Shown piece by piece: positions 45,825 to 55,624 of a DNA stretch of 64,000 nt. A program made the position numbers and the translations under genes. The notes below the pieces were generated by a model. It had not been told where the DNA came from and searched no databases. It saw nothing but the letters and a program-made list of their open reading frames with translations. Numbering within the stretch: position 1 is the first letter of the stretch; each line of letters starts with the position of its first letter. Where the stretch lies: NCBI GenBank assembly GCA_015680905.1, contig CM027377.1, positions 64,377,501 to 64,441,500 of the forward strand. Reading direction: 5' to 3'. This DNA is from Coptis chinensis (taxonomy: Eukaryota; Streptophyta; Magnoliopsida; Ranunculales; Ranunculaceae).

Positions 45825-47234
45825 TCAACTATAAACTAGTAGTCGAAAGAGTTTAGGGTCTAGCCATAAAAACATGATACTAAATACACCCTCAAACAAA
45901 ATGAAGTTGTATAATTGGAAGCAATCATGTAGAAGAACAAAAGAAAACTTATGCAAACCATCATGTTGTAGTTGCGTTAAAAAGTTGGAATGACCCAAAA
46001 GATGAATTAGCAATACTTTAGGTGAGAAAGGAATAAAGTATGGATCCTGATGTCTTTCATAAGGCTCAGATGAGGAAAAACAAGACAAACTTGGTTTCTC
46101 ACTACACTCGGTCAAAGCTTGGCTCTTAACTACAGGAATGGTGTACTCATGACATTGTGTGCTAAGCAAACACTCTTCACCGTGAGGGTTGAAAAAATTA
46201 TAGAGGGTCTCTAAGGCAATAGGCTCAAGTGCAAATTTGAGGTTCCTCAGAAATGTTGGGTGAATGGATGGCTTAGTTGTGGTAGATGGTTGGATTTTAG
46301 GAGGTGGTAACTTAGGTGGATGGTGGTTGGTTGGTGGTTCATCAGTTGGTGGATCCTCACATGCACTTGAGAACTCTACATCTGGCTCAGCTGAATCCAC
46401 AAAATTGTGGTTTGTGGCTTTATCTTTAAGAAATTCATCTATTTCTTCCATTGTTATTTCCTCAGCTGCCAAACTAAATTGAGATTCACATTGCGCTAAA
46501 GAAGTCACTTCCTCTTTTTCTTGCACATTAACTTGTTCATGCCTTAGATTAGAATTGTTAATCTCTATGTCCTCATCCTCTTCCTCTAAAACACTATAAG
46601 TATCCTCAATGGCATCATTCGAATGTGTCAAGGAATCATCCAGCCGAGTGCGGTTAGCAAACTCAAAGGCCTGGACATGCTCAACAGGAGGGTCCATATT
46701 AAGAGAATGCCAATAGTTATCAAATTCTTCCTCCGTCACATCTTTATAAATATCTTCTAATGTGTCATCATTATATTTATCTGTAGATGGATCAGTGGGA
46801 GGTTCCTCGGAGGCATCTAGCAAATTTGAGTGGTCATCCAAAACAAGTCCTAAAGAGTCATCTTCAAACATTTTCTCATCCAGGTGGGGTGTGGAGTTAA
46901 CATAATCGTTAATGGGAGGGTCATGGGTAGGTAATGTTTCATGAAATTCAGGGTAGGTCTTAACTAGGTCGAATGGTGTGGTTATGGGAAAGGGTTGTTC
47001 TACTTGTGTGTCGATTTCGGGCAAGGTTGAAAGTTCTGTGTCAGGTGAGGGGATCATGGAAATCATTTGAGCTTGATTCTGAAGCATAGTTTGGGTTTTG
47101 GCATTTTGTTCTATGAACGTTTTTCCATTGTTGGCTATTTGTTGGGAAATTTGGTTTGGGAAGGGTGGCGAGCTAGATGGGTGGGTGATTTCTGGCATGG
47201 TGGAAGGTTCTGGCGTAGGTAAGGTTAGCATCAA
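45825..47234 (-). CDS. Element E ORF-X (acidic, Pro/Thr-rich; function unknown)
   Basis: A 469-codon open frame that starts MMLTLPTPEPSTMPEI and is rich in Pro, Thr, Asp and Glu in its first two thirds. Its C-terminal third is less disordered: PTFLRNLKFALEPIALETLY, NFFNPHGEE, then a hydrophobic end with FLWLDPKLFRLLVYS. The same landmarks occur in element A at 60212-60838 (PPFQRNPEFALDP, YNFLNPPSKQ, YLWNDPQLFRLLIY). That makes it a real, conserved frame of this lineage and not chance. It lies just downstream of the zinc-knuckle frame. No known domain was recognised. A gag-tail or a replacement for the pol segment are possible readings; neither is shown. Confidence 0.7.
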   Translation of the reverse strand: MMLTLPTPEPSTMPEITHPSSSPPFPNQISQQIANNGKTFIEQNAKTQTMLQNQAQMISMIPSPDTELSTLPEIDTQVEQPFPITTPFDLVKTYPEFHETLPTHDPPINDYVNSTPHLDEKMFEDDSLGLVLDDHSNLLDASEEPPTDPSTDKYNDDTLEDIYKDVTEEEFDNYWHSLNMDPPVEHVQAFEFANRTRLDDSLTHSNDAIEDTYSVLEEEDEDIEINNSNLRHEQVNVQEKEEVTSLAQCESQFSLAAEEITMEEIDEFLKDKATNHNFVDSAEPDVEFSSACEDPPTDEPPTNHHPPKLPPPKIQPSTTTKPSIHPTFLRNLKFALEPIALETLYNFFNPHGEECLLSTQCHEYTIPVVKSQALTECSEKPSLSCFSSSEPYERHQDPYFIPFSPKVLLIHLLGHSNFLTQLQHDGLHKFSFVLLHDCFQLYNFILFEGVFSIMFLWLDPKLFRLLVYS

Positions 47235-47270
47235 TCTTGTCCGTTCTAGGTTCTGAAGTATTATTTTGTT

Positions 47271-47762
47271 TTAGGCCATTATTTTGTCAAATATTGTTAG
47301 CGGAGGGGAAGCTTGGTGGTGTGGTTCTGGTTGGTATGGTGTTTGATAGTCATAGTTATTGGCGTTTGAGTGACTCTGGTTGATATCGTACTGTGATGGG
47401 TTAGGTTGAGGCTGAATAAATATGGGACATGAATGGGCGGTGTGGTTTGGATCTGAACAAATTGTGCACGGAAAAATGTTTGGTTCGTTGTACACACTCA
47501 TTACGGAACTAGAATTAGATGACACTGGTTGACACCATGTACTGTTTGGATGACTAGAAAACTCTTGATTGTATGGGTCACTATAAAAATTTGAAAATTG
47601 AGGATCATAATTATTATTATATCTTATAGTAGGCTCAAACTCTTGATAGGATGGGCAATGAGAAGCCCAATGGTCAAGACTACCACAGCATGAACATGGT
47701 GAAGGGTTTGCATAAGAATCACATGGTTTGCATATATATATTTTAGTACAATTAATATGCAA
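47271..47762 (-). CDS. Element E gag-like frame with two zinc knuckles
   Basis: A 163-codon frame with two CX2CX4HX4C knuckles, CSCCGSLDHWASHC and CTICSDPNHTAHSC, separated by an Asn/Tyr/Ser/Pro-rich linker. In LTR elements such knuckles belong to the nucleocapsid part of gag and bind RNA. No gag capsid core was found upstream. The frame is followed within 40 bases by ORF-X. Confidence 0.75.
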   Translation of the reverse strand: MHINCTKIYICKPCDSYANPSPCSCCGSLDHWASHCPSYQEFEPTIRYNNNYDPQFSNFYSDPYNQEFSSHPNSTWCQPVSSNSSSVMSVYNEPNIFPCTICSDPNHTAHSCPIFIQPQPNPSQYDINQSHSNANNYDYQTPYQPEPHHQASPPLTIFDKIMA

Positions 47763-48447
47763 TGCAACTCTAACTATAAATTTCTAGATAGGCATTTGGT
47801 ATTGCGTTTATAAAAAACAAGCCTGATTATACTAGAATTAAAACTCCTCTGACAGAAGAGGCGAGGAGTGTAAAAGGCAAGGAGTGTAAGAAGAAGTACC
47901 TATATGCCTCCTTGCTTCGCTTATGAATAGCGTCTTGTATACGCGAGCTCAGTGTATTTAACAAGTTCGAAATACTTAATAACTTGAAAAAATGGAAGTT
48001 TGTACTAACCGGTGGAAATTGGTCTGTTCGGAAGAGGGCGCGGGTCAAGCTCAGAAATAGCCTAGATAGGGCAGAGGGTGCGCTTTGGCCTTGGCTGATG
48101 TCCAGTGTTTTGGGCGTGGGGTGCGCTCTGATTTTGCCTTGCTAGGGCGCAGGGAGCGCTCCGGCCTTGGCTGATGTCCAGTGTTTTGGGCGCGAGGTGG
48201 GCTCCAAATTTGCATACCAAGGACGCAGGGTACGCTCCGGCCTTGGCTGATGTCCAGTGTTTTGGGCGCAGGGTGCACTCCAAATATGCCTGCCAAGGGT
48301 GCAGGGTGCGCTCAGTGTATTCCGGCGAAGAAAAATTCAGTTCCGAAGCAAACAACCATGGTTAGAATAAAAAAAGGGTGGGTGGGTTTAATGGGACTTT
48401 GGGAAGACTAACAATACTAATGAAACAATTCTAAAGGGAACTAAGTT
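47763..48447 (-). other. Leader of element E with a 76-bp tandem repeat
   Basis: No gene. The phrase CCTTGGCTGATGTCCAGTGT recurs at 48089, 48165 and 48241, a strict 76-base period of three copies embedded in GGGCGC-type sequence. The GC-rich phrase family is the one seen in B, C and A. The stretch at 47850-48000 resembles the C leader (26820-26950). Confidence 0.75.
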
Positions 48448-48460
48448 GGCAGTGGCGTCA
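48448..48460 (-). other. Primer binding site of element E
   Basis: On the minus strand TGACGCCACTGCC lies two bases inside the 5' LTR, the same place as the tRNA-Asp site of C and A, and resembles it. Confidence 0.65.
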
Positions 48461-48462
48461 TT

Positions 48463-51289
48463 TGATAAAAGGGAAAACAATAGTTTTACCTACGAATAAG
48501 TAACGAGACTCAAACGTAAGTAAACCTAAAACTATTTTTTGTTCTTATATTATCAAAGTTTCCTACACTCTCGATGCTATTGCACTAAGTGGAGTAGAGA
48601 ATTCGTTCCACTCCTAGTTCTTTAGAATTAGCGTTTACTAAGATTATCAGTCCTACCAAAGTCAATGAGAGTAACACGGAAATTATATTACGATGGAAAT
48701 TATACTAACAAGATACGATAATTCAACAACTAATACTAAATTAATTATATGATAAGGAATTAGGGGGGATTTATTCCACCTTAACTCGAGTTAATCAACT
48801 AGCGAGGTATCATCGTAATCAGAATTGCAATGCTTTCGCATAGTAATTGGAACTTCCTAATCCCTAATTGTTCATTGTAATCTCTACCAACTAACAACTA
48901 GCATGTGAGACAATCAAACTCATTCTCCTGGTGAACTAATTGTCTTTTAGAATGGAATAGAATATTACAAACTATTCTACGCTAATCGAAATCAAGCTTC
49001 ATCAAGACTTCTTCAACCCCCTCTAATGGAGGTTTTAGCCTTGAATCATTTCGCTATTATTTCTCAAACAAGAACTCATAGTACAACCCATTATTGATAT
49101 AAATGATTGACTTATAAATCTAATTTGAACAATAATAATAATGATTTCAATTGAATCAAAACAAGATTTAAAACTAAATTAGCACTAAGATTATGAATAC
49201 TAATTATCAATGGAGACAAACTAATTATGAATTTAAGACAACTAAATCTAAATAAGAATTGAATCAATAATCTAAATTGAAATGAAAAACTGCTACTTTA
49301 TTATGAAACTAAATCTGATTCTAAAATAATAATCTACTTTGTTCTAAAACTAATTAATTGAATGTGAAAAACTAGATCTAAAACTATTGGCTAATGGCTA
49401 CCTAAAAACTAGAATGCTTAAGAGCTAAGCTTTTGTCTATTGATATAGAAGAACTAGATCCACAAATTCATGCATGGGCTTAGGAGCCATGTTTTGGGCC
49501 GAAAAAACGAGCCCAAAACCCAATTTGTTGAATCCAAGAGTTCCCATTCTTGTCGTGTTACTGTAGCGTGAGCTTTTAACAATTTATACTACTCTGATTA
49601 AGTCAAGGTCTGGACCATTGGAAAAAACTTTCTCAGTCGGTCATTTTGATATAAAATGGGCCCAAATCCGAGGTCTGAGCCCAAATATATGGCCTTTCAA
49701 AGTTCTATTGACTTTTGTTAACCTTTCTAATCCAGTTTGACTTTCACTTAACAACTTTGACTTGGGCTTTTTAAGGGTTTTTCCTCCATGAAACTTGGCT
49801 TTCTTCATAGGAATTTCATAGCAATCACTTTCGCTATTTTTAGCACCTACAACTCCGAAGCCTGAAATACTCAAAAGCACGTAATTAGTGATAAACCTAT
49901 ATTATTAATCGCATAATTGGTCTAACAGCAATATTATTAAGGAGTTAAAACTACAGTTTTATTCTAGTCGTGTTACTGTAGCACAAATTTTCACCAACTT
50001 ATACTACACTGATCGAGTCAAGGTCAGGACCATTGGAAAGAGCTTTCTGAGCCGGTTATTTTGATATAAAAATGGTCCAAATACGAGGTCTGAGCCCAAA
50101 GATATGGCCTTTTGAAGTTCTGTTGACTTTTCTTCAGCTTTCTAATCCGGTTTGACTTCCACTTAACAGTTTTGACTTGGGCTTTTTAAGGGCTTTTTCT
50201 CCATGAAACTTGGTTTTTTTCATAGAACTTTCATAGCAATAATTTTAGCTCATTTTAGCGCCTAATTAGTAACGAATTTATATTTATTCAACTCCGAAAC
50301 CTGAAATACTCAAAAATACATAATTAGTGATAAACCTATATTATTAATCGCATAATTGGTCTAACAACATTATTGTGAAGGGGTTAAAACCACAGTTCTA
50401 TTCCGGTCGTGTTACTGTAGCGCGAGTTTTCACCAACTTATTCTACTCCGATCGAGTCAAGGTCTAGACCATTGGAAAGCGCTTTCTGAGCCTGTCATTT
50501 TGATATAAAATGGGTCCAAATCCGAGGTCTGAGCCCAAAGATATGGCCTTTTGAAGTTCTGTTGACTTTTCTTCAGCTTTCTAATCCGGTTTGACTTTCA
50601 CTTAATAGCTTTGACTTGGGCTTTTTAAGGGTTTTTTCTCCATGAAACTTGGCTTTCTTCATAGAACTTTCATAGCAATCACTTTAGCTTTTTTTAGCGC
50701 CTAATTAGTAACGAATTTAGATTTATTCAACTTTGAATCCTAAAATACTCAAAAGCATGTAATTAATGATAAACCTATATTATTAATCGCATAATTGGTC
50801 TAACAACAATATTGTTAAGGAGTTAAAACTACAGTTCTATTCTGGTAGTATTACTGTAGCACAAGTTTTCACCAACTTATACTACTCTGATCGAGTCAAG
50901 ATTTGTACCATTGGAAAGAGCTTTCTGAGCCGATCATTTTAATATAAAATGGGCCCAAATCCGAGGTCGGAGCCCAAAGATATGGCCTTTTGATGTTCTA
51001 TTGACTTTTCTTCAGCTTTCTAATCCGGTTTGACTTTCACTTAACAGCTTTGACTTAGGCTTTTTAAGGGTTTTTTCTCCATGAAACTTGGCTATCTTCA
51101 TAGAACTTTCATAGCAATCACTTTAGCTCCTTTTAGGGCCTAATTAGTAACGAATTTACATTTATTCAACTCCGAAGCCTGAAATACTCAAAAACACGTA
51201 ATTAGTGATAAACCTATATTATTAATCGCATATTTGGTCTAACAACAATATTGTTAAGGGGTTAAAACTACAGTTTTAGGCTCTTATCA
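48463..51289 (-). repeat. 5' LTR of element E, enlarged
   Basis: 2827 bp against 1524 bp for its partner at 42105-43628. The first 1.1 kb (plus-strand order) aligns one to one. The rest contains four tandem copies of a segment that the 3' LTR has once. Confidence 0.88.
49544..51277. repeat. Tandem expansion inside the 5' LTR of element E, four copies
   Basis: The landmark GTTACTGTAGC or its variants lies near 49557, 49972, 50411 and 50850, giving periods of about 415-440 bases. Each unit runs from this landmark through GACCATTGGAAAG, GAGGTCTGAGCCCAAA and CATGAAACTTGGC to a GGTTAAAACTACAG-like end. Only the last unit ends with the LTR terminus GGCTCTTATCA. In the element's own orientation the expansion is at the outer (U3) end of the LTR. 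Confidence 0.88.
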
Positions 51290-51294
51290 CTCAG
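51290..51294. repeat. Target-site duplication of element E, right copy
   Basis: ctcag, identical to 42100-42104. Confidence 0.9.
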
Positions 51295-52437
51295 ATTGTA
51301 TAATATGATAGGACATTCTTCTCCATCAAATTGTACCATATGATACTGTTGTTCCACCTGAAAACTCCAATGTCATATGGCAGTAGGTCGACAAAATTTG
51401 CATGGCGGAAAGTTTCATTCAATATAAACATCCTCGGTTCACTCCACACATTGTTCTAGTACCGCTGCAAAACCAAGAGTTGTAATATTTCAGTATAGGT
51501 GTCGTCCTCACCCCAAAAAGACAACATAATAGCTATGGAGCCATTATAGGGAAACAACATGTACGACTTCGATAGACATTGAGTCTCTGGTAGCCTAATC
51601 CTTGTCCACTGCTCACGTCGAATGTTAAAAACCAATATTCCCGCATCCCAAAGAGACCAATGAAGATTTCATTTTGCAACAACTCCAACATTCCTTTTAA
51701 TGTGTTCATCATTAAAAGACTACTCCAGGTCATCCAACCTTTTCCATTGGAAAATTTGGGAATCAAACAATTCAACATGACGAATTACACATGTCCTTTA
51801 TTTTTTCTCCCGAGAAGGCCTTATAGTGTTGTAATGGGGTATTGAAAGTCAAACTATAGTAAATTGAAAAGGTTCCACATAATTCACCACCATGCCCACA
51901 CATTCGGTGAAGAATATGTTCCTAGGAATAATGCGATGAACAATTCCAATGGTTGGTTTGCATACGTAAAACTATTGGTATTTCTCAAAAGGTGTGTTCA
52001 AGAGACTAATACCTTCCATTGACGACGCAATGATTGATGTGCCATCCGGTTTGAAGTCTAAAGTTGGCCCTGTTATTGGTGGGTTGTTTGCAATATATGC
52101 TCGATGCAAAAGATATCATTGATTCCCATTTCTTTTCCGTATTTATGATGTAACTGAGAAAAGATCCCATAATCAATGCGTGCTCCTTGGTGAAGGAACT
52201 TGAACTTGTAAAGGATGCCCATTTTCGACAGACAAACATGGGTTTTTTTAGAAATGCAAGTGGAGCACGTTTCACAATCTTCTCACAAATTTCAGTAGGC
52301 ATGTCCTTGTTATTGTAGTTGTTGTTGTTGTTGTACACGTTATTGTTGGTGTTGTTCATTTTGTTTCTGTTGTTGTTGTTCTTTCCATGTGAAGAAGATC
52401 CCTCCATTGTTGTTATTTCAGGTGGGTTTAATTTCAA
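51295..52437 (-). pseudogene. F-box protein gene, copy 1 (main part)
   Basis: The start at 52437 gives a short leader and an Asn-rich run encoded by AAC/AAT triplets (KNNNNRNKMNNTNNN). The F-box follows: MPTEICEKIVKRAPLAFLKK, VCRKWASF and FTKEHALIMGSFLSY. F-box proteins link substrates to SCF ubiquitin ligases through SKP1, with substrate choice made by the C-terminal part. Downstream the similarity to copy 2 continues (FYVCKPTIGIVHRIIP) but in shifted frames and with several stops, for example after GWHINHCVVNGRY, where the frame ends. Element E then cuts off the last 20 or so codons. It is a pseudogene on two independent grounds: decay and insertion. Confidence 0.78.
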
Positions 52438-52562
52438 CTGTGGAGTTTTCAGGTTTTATATCCTCTCAATGCTTAGAACTTGCCCAGTAAATGGCAATGA
52501 ATGCATTTACTCTTTAAGTCAACCGTTTATTGAAGATCTAAAAGGTTTCACATATTTCAAAT

Positions 52563-53245
52563 TTGAATCTAACCACCTAATTAAAACAAAAATCATTGGT
52601 TCTCTCTACCCACTATAGTATGGCGAACATAACGTCGTACAGGACACATTTGGTGTCATATCAAGAACGTGACGTGTTCAGGGTGCTCTAAATTGAAATT
52701 AGAATCTAGCCCTCTAATTAACACAAAAACCGATGCTTCTCTCTACTACCTAGAGTATGCCATACATTATGTCTTATAGGACAGCTATGTTATCATATCA
52801 GGTACGTGTCGTGTTCAGGGTGCTCTAATTTGAAATTTGAATCTAACCACCTAATTAACACAAAAACCAATGCTTCTCTCTACTGCCCAGATTATGGCAT
52901 ACATCATGTCTTATAGGACATCTATGTTGTCATATTAGGGACGTGTCCGTTTCAGGGTGCTCTAATTTGAAATTTGCATCTAACCGCCTAATTAACACAA
53001 AAAATTGATGCTTTTCTCTATGGACTAGAGTATGGCATACATAATGTATAGGGATGTTATGTTGTCATATGTGGAACATTTCGTTTTCATGGTGCCCTAA
53101 TGTTTAATTTGAATCTTCCCGCCAAATGAAGACAACAATTGTTGGTTCTCTGTTATGGCTAGAGGATGGTACACATAATGTCTTATAGGGACGTTAAGTT
53201 GTTATGTAAGGAACCTAGCTTCTTCATGGTGGTCTATTACAACAT
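52563..53245. repeat. Tandem array, five copies of a ~136-bp unit
   Basis: Units starting with TTGAATCTAACCACCTAATT (with variants) lie near 52563, 52700, 52837, 52973 and 53109, with a very regular spacing of 136-137. Shared pieces include CTTATAGGACATCTATGTTG and GTTCAGGGTGCTCTAATTTG. The copies are moderately diverged and contiguous. The array fills the gap between F-box copy 1 and F-box copy 2. Confidence 0.9.
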
Positions 53246-53295
53246 CTTATTTATGTTCCACATAAAAATACATACATATATATGTAGGTCAATTA

Positions 53296-54097
53296 CTAGT
53301 TATACTGACTTCGGCCGAACTGAGTTTCAGTGAAGTCTCACATGAATGGTAGCATGGAGTGAACACCAATTGTTGGGATTTTAGATTCTGATAGCACCTC
53401 CTCATACTTGAAATTGTACCAGATGACCCTATTATTCCGATTGTACTAGATCATTAAGGGACAGTGCGAAGTCGTTCAACCTACTTCATATGAAAACTTG
53501 GGAAATAAACAATTCAATGAGATGGATGATAGAAAACTTCTTCTTGTTGTCTCAAGATGGATGGCCTCACAGTGTTGAAATTGGGTTTTGATATCCGAAC
53601 TATAGTGAAACACAAAGGTTTCATAGAATTCACCAACATTCCCACGTATTTGGTGAAGAATTTAATCTAAGGATTATTCAGGCGACAAACATTTCTGGTT
53701 GTTGGTTTGCATACGTACAACTTTCGAAATTTGTTGTGAAGTGTGTTCAAGAGAAGAATACCATCCAATGAAGACGCTATTACTAACGTACAATATGGTT
53801 TGAAGTCCATAGTTAGGCCTACAATTGCCATATTGTGTCCAATGATGGAGACAAAACATATTGTGGATTCCCATCTTCTTTCCGTATCTTTCATGTAGCC
53901 CATAAATGATCTTGTCTTCAACACGTGCTCCTTTATGAAAGAAGTTCAATTTTTTGAGGTTTCCCATTGTCGAGACACAAACTTGGCCTTTTTAAGAAAT
54001 AGAAGTGGAGCACGTTTGACAATCTCTACACAAATGTCATGTGGGATGTAGTATATCCATGGTTCTCATCGTCACCATTCGAAGATGAAACCGCCAT
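53296..54097 (-). pseudogene. F-box protein gene, copy 2
   Basis: The start ATG is at 54095-54097 (MAVSSSNGDDENH). The F-box core VEIVKRAPLLFLKKAKFVSR lies in a different frame from the start, and an in-frame stop follows (WETSKN, then stop). The middle part is well matched to copy 1 (MGYMKDTERRWESTICFVS, VIASSLDGILLLNTLHNKF, LYVCKPTTRNVCRL). The C-terminal landmarks VIWYNFKYEEVLSESK and GVHSMLPFM precede the stop. At least one frameshift and several stops make it a pseudogene. Together with copy 1 it is a tandem duplicate pair on the minus strand. Confidence 0.78.
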
Positions 54098-54900
54098 TGT
54101 AAGTTTCTGGTGGATGCTATTTTTCAAATCGTGAACATATGGGACTTTAGGACGTACTTCACTATGTTTTCGCTTTTATAATGGTGGGATTCTCTCTATG
54201 CGGCAGTTAGAAATAGGCAAATCATTTGGATAACAGTATTTCATCTATAGTATAACTGTATACCGATAACCGTTTTATACTATATCAAGTGTGTGAAACT
54301 ACAATAACCTAAACCCTCGTTATCTTGTCCTATGAGGCAGTATCTGTGTTCTCAAAAGTCTATTGTGATGGTCAGACGTGGTTTAAACAGGGACCATGCT
54401 ACCACTTTAATTATGATGTGTGCGGCATACCGGATAACATAAGTTAGGGGGAACCTATGGGAACCCCAATTTCAACCTGAAGTCTCTCACCCTAAATTCC
54501 TCCTTAATTCGTGACCGAATTCCCTTCTCAAACTCAGAAATCACTAATTTCCTACTAAAATACCCTAAATCGATCATGACAAACCCTAAAACGAAACACC
54601 TCAAAACTGAAAGGTTCATTTTTATTGTTCCTTGTTTTTTTACGATTGAGTTTGGTTACAGTAATTAGTTATTGCATGTTTATTTGAATAAAAATTGTTA
54701 GTAGGATTATTCCTCTGTTTGATATTTTAGTTTTTAATTTACCTTCAATTTAATACTTCAGTTCTCTGTGTTTGATATTGAGTCGACCTAACAGAATTGG
54801 ATTATATATAGGCAGTATGCGTCTAATTTAATTACCAATAGCCATAGTAGTTTTTATCTACGCTTTCTTGTCTTAATACGGTCACACGCTGCCTTGATGT
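54098..54900. other. Intergenic region and probable 5' leader of the DUF1985-like gene
   Basis: No gene seen. The stretch at 54480-54610 is rich in CCCTAAA-type and pyrimidine motifs like a plant 5' leader. The following AT-rich part ends in GTTGTGTAG (about 54912), which fits an intron 3' splice site just before TGGAAAGAGG. Confidence 0.5.
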
Positions 54901-55624
54901 GTGTTGTGTAGTGGAAAGAGGAAGATACCTGATGCACCATCCATGGCAGGAACAAAGATTACTTGCCGCTGTTGTCCAAAAATGCTTCGAGAGAAGCTTT
55001 TCAAAGGGTTTGACATGGAAGAAAAAACTAGGTTTGCGTCGTCTCCCTTTGGGTTTCTACTGATTGTTGATGGCAATGTGGACCCTCGGGATCCAAAACA
55101 AAGGAAGTACAATCATTTTACCCACCCCCGATTGGTTGTCTCCGTTTTGAAAAGACAAGTTGCACCATTGACATACAAAATCGGGAACAAATATATCAGT
55201 TTCAAGTCTTCCGAATTCTCGCTACTGACCGGGCTTTCCACCGACCGTCCAAGCAATAACCATTACAATTTGAATCCCTATAATTCGACTGATTTCAGAT
55301 TGAGGTATTTTAAGGACAGTCAGGGTTCAGTACTTGGTCAAATTAGACTGACTGCTATTGAGCGAGCTAGGGAGGTGGCAAAGGCAAATACATTATGCCA
55401 TGTGGAGATGAAGGATGACATACATCGCCTTAATAGGCTATACGCCCTTGGAGCTTTCCTCATACCTACTGGGTCAAAAGGAGTAGATGTAAGATGGGTT
55501 GACATTGTTGCTGATTTGGAAGTGTTTGATGTTTTTCCTTGGGGGCATCTTGCCTATGGACTCCTTTGTATAAAGTTGGAAAAGTTGTATCATAGTATTA
55601 CTGACCACTTTCTCCAGCGCCCTA
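54901..55624 (+). pseudogene. DUF1985-like gene (Ulp1-associated type), cut off by element A
   Basis: Open frame from MLCSGKRKIP; an alternative start at 54942 (MAGTKITCRCCPKM) fits better if the AG at about 54911-54912 is a splice acceptor. Landmarks are KLFKGFDMEE, FSLLTGLSTDRPS, FRLRYFKDSQGS, RLYALGAFLIPTGSKG and VADLEVFDVFPWGHLAYGLL. The order FSL-x-EF-LTGL, RYF, YALGAFL and DLE-F-FPWG is the pattern of plant DUF1985 proteins, many of which carry an Ulp1-like (C48) cysteine protease further on. Here the frame runs into the LTR of element A, so any downstream protease domain is outside the visible host sequence. The last ~25 codons of the open frame are LTR sequence. Function unknown. Confidence 0.65.

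Larger units (their letters stand above)
42105..51289 (-). mobile_element. Element E: non-autonomous Athila-related LTR element without pol
   Basis: Defined by LTRs at 42105-43628 and 48463-51289, the ctcag target duplication, a primer site and a polypurine tract. The 9.2-kb element carries a zinc-knuckle reading frame (47271-47762) and a long acidic frame (ORF-X, 45825-47234). There is no RT, RNase H, integrase, ORF-I or ORF-II. The 3' noncoding tail matches B, C and D. It presumably depended on proteins of a related element. The 5' LTR is 1.3 kb longer than the 3' LTR because of tandem copies. By eye the shared LTR part differs by about 4%. The two reading frames look largely open; as an element it is a fossil. 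Confidence 0.9.

Noticed and set aside
45825-47234. ORF-X of element E as a host gene captured by the element
   Set aside because: The same frame is present in element A at an equivalent internal place, so it is better seen as an element gene; an older capture cannot be excluded.
48051-48411. Overlapping frames with repeated Trp-Thr-Ser-Ala-Lys or His-Gln-Pro-Arg phrases
   Set aside because: The protein-level repeats are a by-product of the 76-base DNA repeat, which is readable in several frames on both strands; it lies in the noncoding leader of element E.
52319-52618. Leu-rich plus-strand frame near the F-box gene
   Set aside because: It is antisense to the Asn-codon repeat of F-box copy 1 and has no independent support.
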